Shown here piece after piece: positions 5,775-9,533 of a DNA stretch of 9,533 nucleotides. Below the pieces are notes generated by a model, which saw only the letters and a list, made by a program, of their open reading frames with translations, was not told where the DNA came from and ran no database searches. The position numbers and the translations under genes are program-made. The first letter of the stretch is position 1. Every line of letters starts with the position of its first letter. Source of the DNA: Candidatus Neoanaerotignum tabaqchaliae. GTDB taxonomy: Bacteria > Bacillota > Clostridia > Lachnospirales > Anaerotignaceae. The stretch spans positions 1 through 9,533 of the forward strand of contig CAJFUS010000070.1 of the NCBI GenBank assembly GCA_904420235.1, in the 5' to 3' direction.

Positions 5775-7672
5775 TGCCGGGAATGAGACAGATGAGAGGC
5801 GCCACAAAAAAAATGTCAAAACACGACATTAAAACAATTAAACGCCTTTTAAGTTACTTTTCAATATATAAATTAAGATTCATTATTGTACTTATATGTA
5901 TAGTAATAAGCGCCGTTGCCGGCGTATGCGGTTCTATGTTTATAGAAACGCTTATTGACGACTATATCACGCCTATGCTTACAGGGCAAATATCGTCCTA
6001 CTCAAGCCTTATAAACGCCATACTTACAATGGCTTGTATATATGTTCTTGGAATAATAGCCACATTCACATATTCAAGAATAATGGTTTATATAGCTCAG
6101 GGAATACTTAAAAAAATCAGGGACGACATGTTCACTCATATGCAGTCTTTGCCTATAAAATATTTTGACACGCATAACTACGGCGACGTGATGAGCTGTT
6201 ATACAAACGATACCGACACTCTGCGTCAGATGATTTCAATGGCAATTCCTCAGTCATTCTCATCTCTTATAACAGTAGTATCAGTGTTCTTTGCTATGCT
6301 GTACAGCAGTGTTTATCTTACCATATTCGTTCTTGTTATGCTTGTTGTTATGCTATACACAGTAAAGTTTATAGGCTCCAAAAGCGGCAGTTATTTTATA
6401 AAACAGCAAATTACCCTTGGAAAGCTCAACGGCTACATAGAGGAAATGATAAACGGCCAAAAAGTTATAAAAGTGTTCTGCCATGAGGAAAAAGCTAAGG
6501 AACAATTTGATGTTCTTAACGAGAATCTTTGTGGTGCCTCTGCCAAAGCAAACAAATATGCCAACATACTTATGCCCATAATGAGCAACATAGGAAACCT
6601 TCAGTATGTGCTTATAGCAATAGTTGGCGGAACCCTTGCCATAAACGGCATAGGCGGCCTTACTTTGGGAACCATAGCGGCCTTTTTGCAGCTTAGCCGA
6701 AGCTTTACAATGCCCATAAGCCAAATGTCACAGCAGATTAACTATATTATTATGGCCCTCGCGGGAGCCGACAGGATATTTAATCTTTTGGACCAAGATG
6801 TTGAAACCGACAGCGGCCATGTAACCCTTGTTAACGCCAATATTGATGAAAGCGGAAACATAATTCCTTCCAAAAACTATACCGGAACATGGGCTTGGAA
6901 ATGCCCTGAAGAAAACGGTGAATTTAAATATGTTCAGGTTAAAGGCGATGTAAAGTTCGATAATGTTGATTTTGGATATGAAGAAAACAAAATAGTTCTT
7001 CATGATATAAATCTTTTCGCCAAGCCAGGACAAAAAGTGGCTTTTGTAGGCTCCACAGGCGCAGGAAAAACAACTATAACAAACCTTATAAACAGATTTT
7101 ATGATATAGCCGACGGCAAAATACTTTATGACGGCATAAGTATAAACAACATTAAAAAAAGCGACCTTAGAAAGTCATTGGGAATAGTTCTTCAGGAAAC
7201 AAACCTTTTTACGGGAACGGTGCTTGAGAATATACGGTATGGCAGGCTTGATGCGACTGACGAGGACGTTTACGCCGCCGCCCGCCTTACAAACGCCGAT
7301 GGATTTATAAAAATGCTTCCTGAAGGCTATAACACAATAATATCAGGCAGCGGTTCTGAACTGTCACAAGGTCAAAAACAGCTTATAACAATAGCCCGCG
7401 CCGCCGTAGCCAATCCTCCAGTTATGATACTTGACGAGGCTACATCAAGCATAGACACAAGAACTGAAACAATAGTTCAAAAAGGAATGGACGCCCTTAT
7501 GCAGGGAAGGACAGTATTTGTTATAGCTCACCGTCTTTCGACGGTACGCAATTCAGACGTTATAATGGTTCTTGACCACGGACGAATTATAGAGCGAGGC
7601 AACCATGAGCAGCTTATAGCTCAAAAGGGTGTTTATTATGGCCTTTATACAGGCGCCTTTGAAATGGATTGA
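5774..7672 (+). CDS. ABC exporter half-transporter, catalytic-site subunit (heterodimer partner 2)
   Basis: This 632-aa protein has a six-helix exporter domain (about 25-335) and a nucleotide-binding domain (about 391-632). Walker A is GSTGAGKTT (426-434, Lys432), the Q-loop Gln is 474, Walker B is VMILDE (550-555) with catalytic Glu555, and the switch is His586 (VIAHRLST). The signature is LSQGQ (530-534), departing from LSGGQ, so it faces the degenerate site of the partner. Residues about 338-390 form an extra linker with GTWAWKCP, which I recognise as common in clostridial exporters of this type. The ATG overlaps the preceding stop (TAATG, one base), indicating translational coupling. AGGAG (5767-5771) lies only 2 bases before this ATG, so starts at Met4 (5783) or Met7 (5792) are possible. 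Confidence 0.95.
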   Translation: MPGMRQMRGATKKMSKHDIKTIKRLLSYFSIYKLRFIIVLICIVISAVAGVCGSMFIETLIDDYITPMLTGQISSYSSLINAILTMACIYVLGIIATFTYSRIMVYIAQGILKKIRDDMFTHMQSLPIKYFDTHNYGDVMSCYTNDTDTLRQMISMAIPQSFSSLITVVSVFFAMLYSSVYLTIFVLVMLVVMLYTVKFIGSKSGSYFIKQQITLGKLNGYIEEMINGQKVIKVFCHEEKAKEQFDVLNENLCGASAKANKYANILMPIMSNIGNLQYVLIAIVGGTLAINGIGGLTLGTIAAFLQLSRSFTMPISQMSQQINYIIMALAGADRIFNLLDQDVETDSGHVTLVNANIDESGNIIPSKNYTGTWAWKCPEENGEFKYVQVKGDVKFDNVDFGYEENKIVLHDINLFAKPGQKVAFVGSTGAGKTTITNLINRFYDIADGKILYDGISINNIKKSDLRKSLGIVLQETNLFTGTVLENIRYGRLDATDEDVYAAARLTNADGFIKMLPEGYNTIISGSGSELSQGQKQLITIARAAVANPPVMILDEATSSIDTRTETIVQKGMDALMQGRTVFVIAHRLSTVRNSDVIMVLDHGRIIERGNHEQLIAQKGVYYGLYTGAFEMD

Positions 7673-7687
7673 CATCATAAAAAATAC

Positions 7688-7705
7688 GGCGGGATATATC
7701 CCGCC
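7688..7705 (+). terminator. Terminator of the marR-ABC operon
   Basis: An 18-base perfect palindrome, GGCGGG-ATATAT-CCCGCC, lies 15 bases after the ABC stop codon. Flanking AATA and TATT can extend the stem past one unpaired base. The T tract is interrupted (TATTATATTATTT), so efficiency may be moderate. Confidence 0.75.
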
Positions 7706-7828
7706 TATTATATTATTTAAGTATAATTTGCTTTAAAAATTAATGTAATTAAACATTCACAAAACGTTTACTCTTAATTTCATTTTTTGCCAAATAGTTT
7801 CATATTTTAAATAAATCTAATTTTATGT

Positions 7829-7857
7829 TTACCAAAATATTTAAGTTATGGTATAAT
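7829..7857 (+). promoter_or_regulatory. Promoter of the tetR gene
   Basis: TATAAT (7852-7857) is preceded by TGG, an extended -10. TTACCA (7829-7834) stands 17 bases upstream and matches four of six -35 bases. Initiation would be near 7864. A 14-bp perfect palindrome of A and T (7863-7876) overlaps the start site and could be the TetR operator, although such palindromes arise easily in this AT-rich spacer. Confidence 0.65.
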
Positions 7858-7903
7858 ATTAAAAAATTATAATTTTATTAAAATATGATGAAAGTGTGAC
7901 ATA

Positions 7904-8473
7904 ATGGACAGGACGAAAAACGCCATAGTTGAAGCTTTCTGGCAGCTTCTTGACGAAAAGCCCTTTAATAAAATAACAGTTAAAAACATTGTTGAGCTTT
8001 GCGGTGTAAACCGCAATACGTTTTATTATCATTTCAGCGATATACCCCAACTTTTGGAGCACACATTAAAAGAATATACCGATGATGTAATAAACTCAAC
8101 ATTCAATCCTGAATCGGCAGTTGACTGCGTTAGTCATCTTATTTCAGGCCTTCAAAAACATCAAAAAGCTATTATACATATATATAACTCCGTTCAAAAA
8201 GATATTTTCTTTAAAGGCCTAAGCGATATGACAGCTTATACGGTTAAAAAATATGCCGAAACATCGTCTATTATAATGAGTCTTCCGGAAGATGACAGAG
8301 AAAGCATAATATACTACTATAAATGTCTTATTGTTGGCATACTGCTCGACTGGCTTGATTCTGGAATGAAATATGACCTTTTAAAAACAGTTCTTAACAT
8401 ATACAATGTTCTTGGCGGCGCTGAAGAAGCAGCACTTTTAAAGCTGAAAGAAAAATCAAAAAATAATCTGTAA
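7904..8473 (+). CDS. TetR/AcrR-family transcriptional regulator
   Basis: This is a 189-aa all-helical regulator with the usual TetR layout. The N-terminal helix-turn-helix covers about residues 24-44 (from ITVKNIVELCGV to NTFYYHF). A C-terminal ligand and dimer domain follows, with YYYKCLIVGILLDWLDSGM (137-155), which resembles the C-terminal region of the DhaS-like TetR subgroup. An in-frame stop at 7889-7891 and the lack of another start codon fix ATG 7904. The ribosome binding site is weak (AAAGTG). The gene lies alone between two terminators, so its target may be itself, the upstream ABC operon or a distant locus. TetR proteins generally repress until an effector binds; no effector can be inferred here. 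Confidence 0.92.
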   Translation: MDRTKNAIVEAFWQLLDEKPFNKITVKNIVELCGVNRNTFYYHFSDIPQLLEHTLKEYTDDVINSTFNPESAVDCVSHLISGLQKHQKAIIHIYNSVQKDIFFKGLSDMTAYTVKKYAETSSIIMSLPEDDRESIIYYYKCLIVGILLDWLDSGMKYDLLKTVLNIYNVLGGAEEAALLKLKEKSKNNL

Positions 8474-8481
8474 AAAGTCAT

Positions 8482-8508
8482 CCCCCTGCTTATCTTTTAA
8501 GCAGGGGG
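8482..8508. terminator. Bidirectional terminator between tetR and the radical SAM gene
   Basis: CCCCCTGCTTA (8482-8492) and TAAGCAGGGGG (8498-8508) form a perfect 11-bp stem around TCTTT. On the minus strand the stem is followed by GATGACTTTTT, a fair T tract. On the plus strand the tract is broken (CTATTATATTAATT). The hairpin lies 8 bases after the tetR stop and 17 bases after the stop of the convergent gene. Confidence 0.85.
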
Positions 8509-8525
8509 CTATTATATTAATTGCA

Positions 8526-9533
8526 TCAAACAAGCGCTTTTTCTTTTTCAGCTTTTCTTGCCTCTTTTCCCTTTTTTTCCTCAGCCCAAATTTTATCCGC
8601 CACAGGCTTCCAGTTTTCGGCATATTTATCGCATTTCGAGCAAAGATGCTCAACACTTTCAGGTGATTCCAAATCCGTTGAAACAGCGCCTGATTTTGTT
8701 ACCATTTCCCTTAATTTTTCAGGATTTTCAAGCATAGGGCATGGACGGAGCATATTTTCATTAAATGGCTGTCCATCATGATATGCCATAAGCATAGGTG
8801 AGCGCAATGCCTCAAGAAGAGTTTTGCTTCTTATGTTAGAGTCTGAGTAGTGAATAAATACGCAAGGGTCTATATCGCCGTTGGCGTTTATATGAAGGTA
8901 GCGGCGTCCGCCTGCTATACAGCCGCCAACAAACTGCGCGTCATTTTGGAAGTCCATGGCAAAAAGCGGTTTTTCGGCTCTGTATTTACGTATGCGGCGG
9001 TATGTCTCCTGCCTTTGTTCAGGTGTTGGAAGAAGGTCAACAGCGGCGTCATTGCCAACCGGCATATAATGGAAAAACCAAACAAAATATGCGCCTAAAT
9101 CTATAAGCTTATCATAAAATTCTTCTGATGTTATTGAATCAAAATTGGCGCTTGTATAGCAGGCCGATATTCCAAAAAGAAGTTTCTTTCTGCGCAAAAG
9201 CTCTATGGCCTTAATAACTTTGTTATATACTCCGTCGCCTCTTCTTCCATCAGTCGCTTCTTCAAAGCCTTCAAGAGATATAGCAGGAACAAAGTTTTTA
9301 ACCCTAAGCATATCGTCAGCAAACTTTTCGTCTATAAGAGTTGAGTTTGTGAAGCAGAGGAATATGCAGTCATTATGTTTTTCACAAAGCTTTATAATGT
9401 CATCTTTTCTTACAAGAGGCTCTCCGCCTGTATATATATACATATATATTCCCATTTCCTTGCCTTGTTTTATAATGTCATCTATCTCGTCATATGTAAG
9501 GTTAAGCTTATTTCCATATTCGGCAGCCCAGCA
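8526..9533 (-). CDS. Radical SAM protein with SPASM-like C-terminus, N-terminus cut off by window edge
   Basis: This encodes an iron-sulfur enzyme that should cleave S-adenosylmethionine to start radical chemistry; 335 residues are visible. The frame stays open to the window end. The first visible residue, Cys in CWAAEYGNKLNL, is probably the last cysteine of the CX3CX2C cluster motif, whose first two cysteines lie outside. TGGEP (visible residues 35-39) is the SAM-binding motif, and SLEGFEEATDGRRG (86-99) is a conserved strand-loop. Cysteines 205 and 224 (GGC, then DPC), 265 (RPCP), and 298 and 301 (CSKC) resemble a SPASM/twitch auxiliary cluster site. The C-terminal 20 residues are Lys/Glu-rich. 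SPASM proteins modify peptides or act as other maturases, but no precursor peptide is visible here, so the substrate is unknown. An internal ATG at 9455 is not the start, because conserved sequence precedes it. Confidence 0.92.
   Translation of the reverse strand, partial: CWAAEYGNKLNLTYDEIDDIIKQGKEMGIYMYIYTGGEPLVRKDDIIKLCEKHNDCIFLCFTNSTLIDEKFADDMLRVKNFVPAISLEGFEEATDGRRGDGVYNKVIKAIELLRRKKLLFGISACYTSANFDSITSEEFYDKLIDLGAYFVWFFHYMPVGNDAAVDLLPTPEQRQETYRRIRKYRAEKPLFAMDFQNDAQFVGGCIAGGRRYLHINANGDIDPCVFIHYSDSNIRSKTLLEALRSPMLMAYHDGQPFNENMLRPCPMLENPEKLREMVTKSGAVSTDLESPESVEHLCSKCDKYAENWKPVADKIWAEEKKGKEARKAEKEKALV

Noticed and set aside
5166..5819. 217-codon minus-strand open frame
   Set aside because: It runs antisense across the nucleotide-binding domain of the first ABC gene, has no recognisable domain, and arises from the codon bias of that gene.
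9453..9455. ATG at 9455 as the start of the radical SAM gene
   Set aside because: The frame continues upstream to the window edge with CWAAEYGNKLNL, which fits the conserved region after the iron-sulfur cysteines, so this ATG is internal.

Overview
The window reads as a chromosomal segment from a low-GC member of the Clostridia (Bacillota). The signs are AT-rich spacers, AGGAGG-type ribosome binding sites, heavy use of ATA for isoleucine, a tRNA-Lys without an encoded CCA, and protein families typical of gut clostridia. I cannot name the genus from sequence alone. I see no insertion sequence, phage gene, CRISPR array or integration repeat.

Layout: (1) 1-1340, minus strand: most of a secreted subtilisin-family protease that runs off the left edge. 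(2) 1505-1634: a promoter and a tRNA-Lys(CTT). (3) 1635-3244: a leader with the hallmarks of a fluoride (crcB-motif) riboswitch and an overlapping intrinsic terminator. It precedes a 392-aa cation:proton antiporter of the CPA2/NHA (SLC9B-like) type, which is followed by two terminator hairpins. (4) 3437-7705: a consensus promoter with a perfect 26-bp palindrome at the start site, then a MarR-type regulator and two ABC exporter half-transporters. The two transporter genes overlap by one base, and a terminator closes the unit. (5) 7829-8508: a TetR-type regulator with its own promoter and a terminator shared with the convergent gene. (6) 8526-9533, minus strand: a radical SAM/SPASM-like protein missing only its extreme N-terminus at the window edge.

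The genes form several independent modules. The most informative is the fluoride riboswitch-antiporter pair. The bases that contact each other in the known fluoride aptamer structure can be matched one by one. The 5' arm of the terminator is built from the 3' half of the aptamer, so fluoride binding should prevent termination and switch on the antiporter. The second module looks like a self-regulated drug or lipid exporter: MarR probably represses its own promoter and hence both ABC genes. The ABC pair has one degenerate and one intact ATP site, as in TM287/288, LmrCD and BmrCD. No known system is obviously extended by the protease, the TetR gene or the radical SAM gene, and their partners probably lie outside the window.
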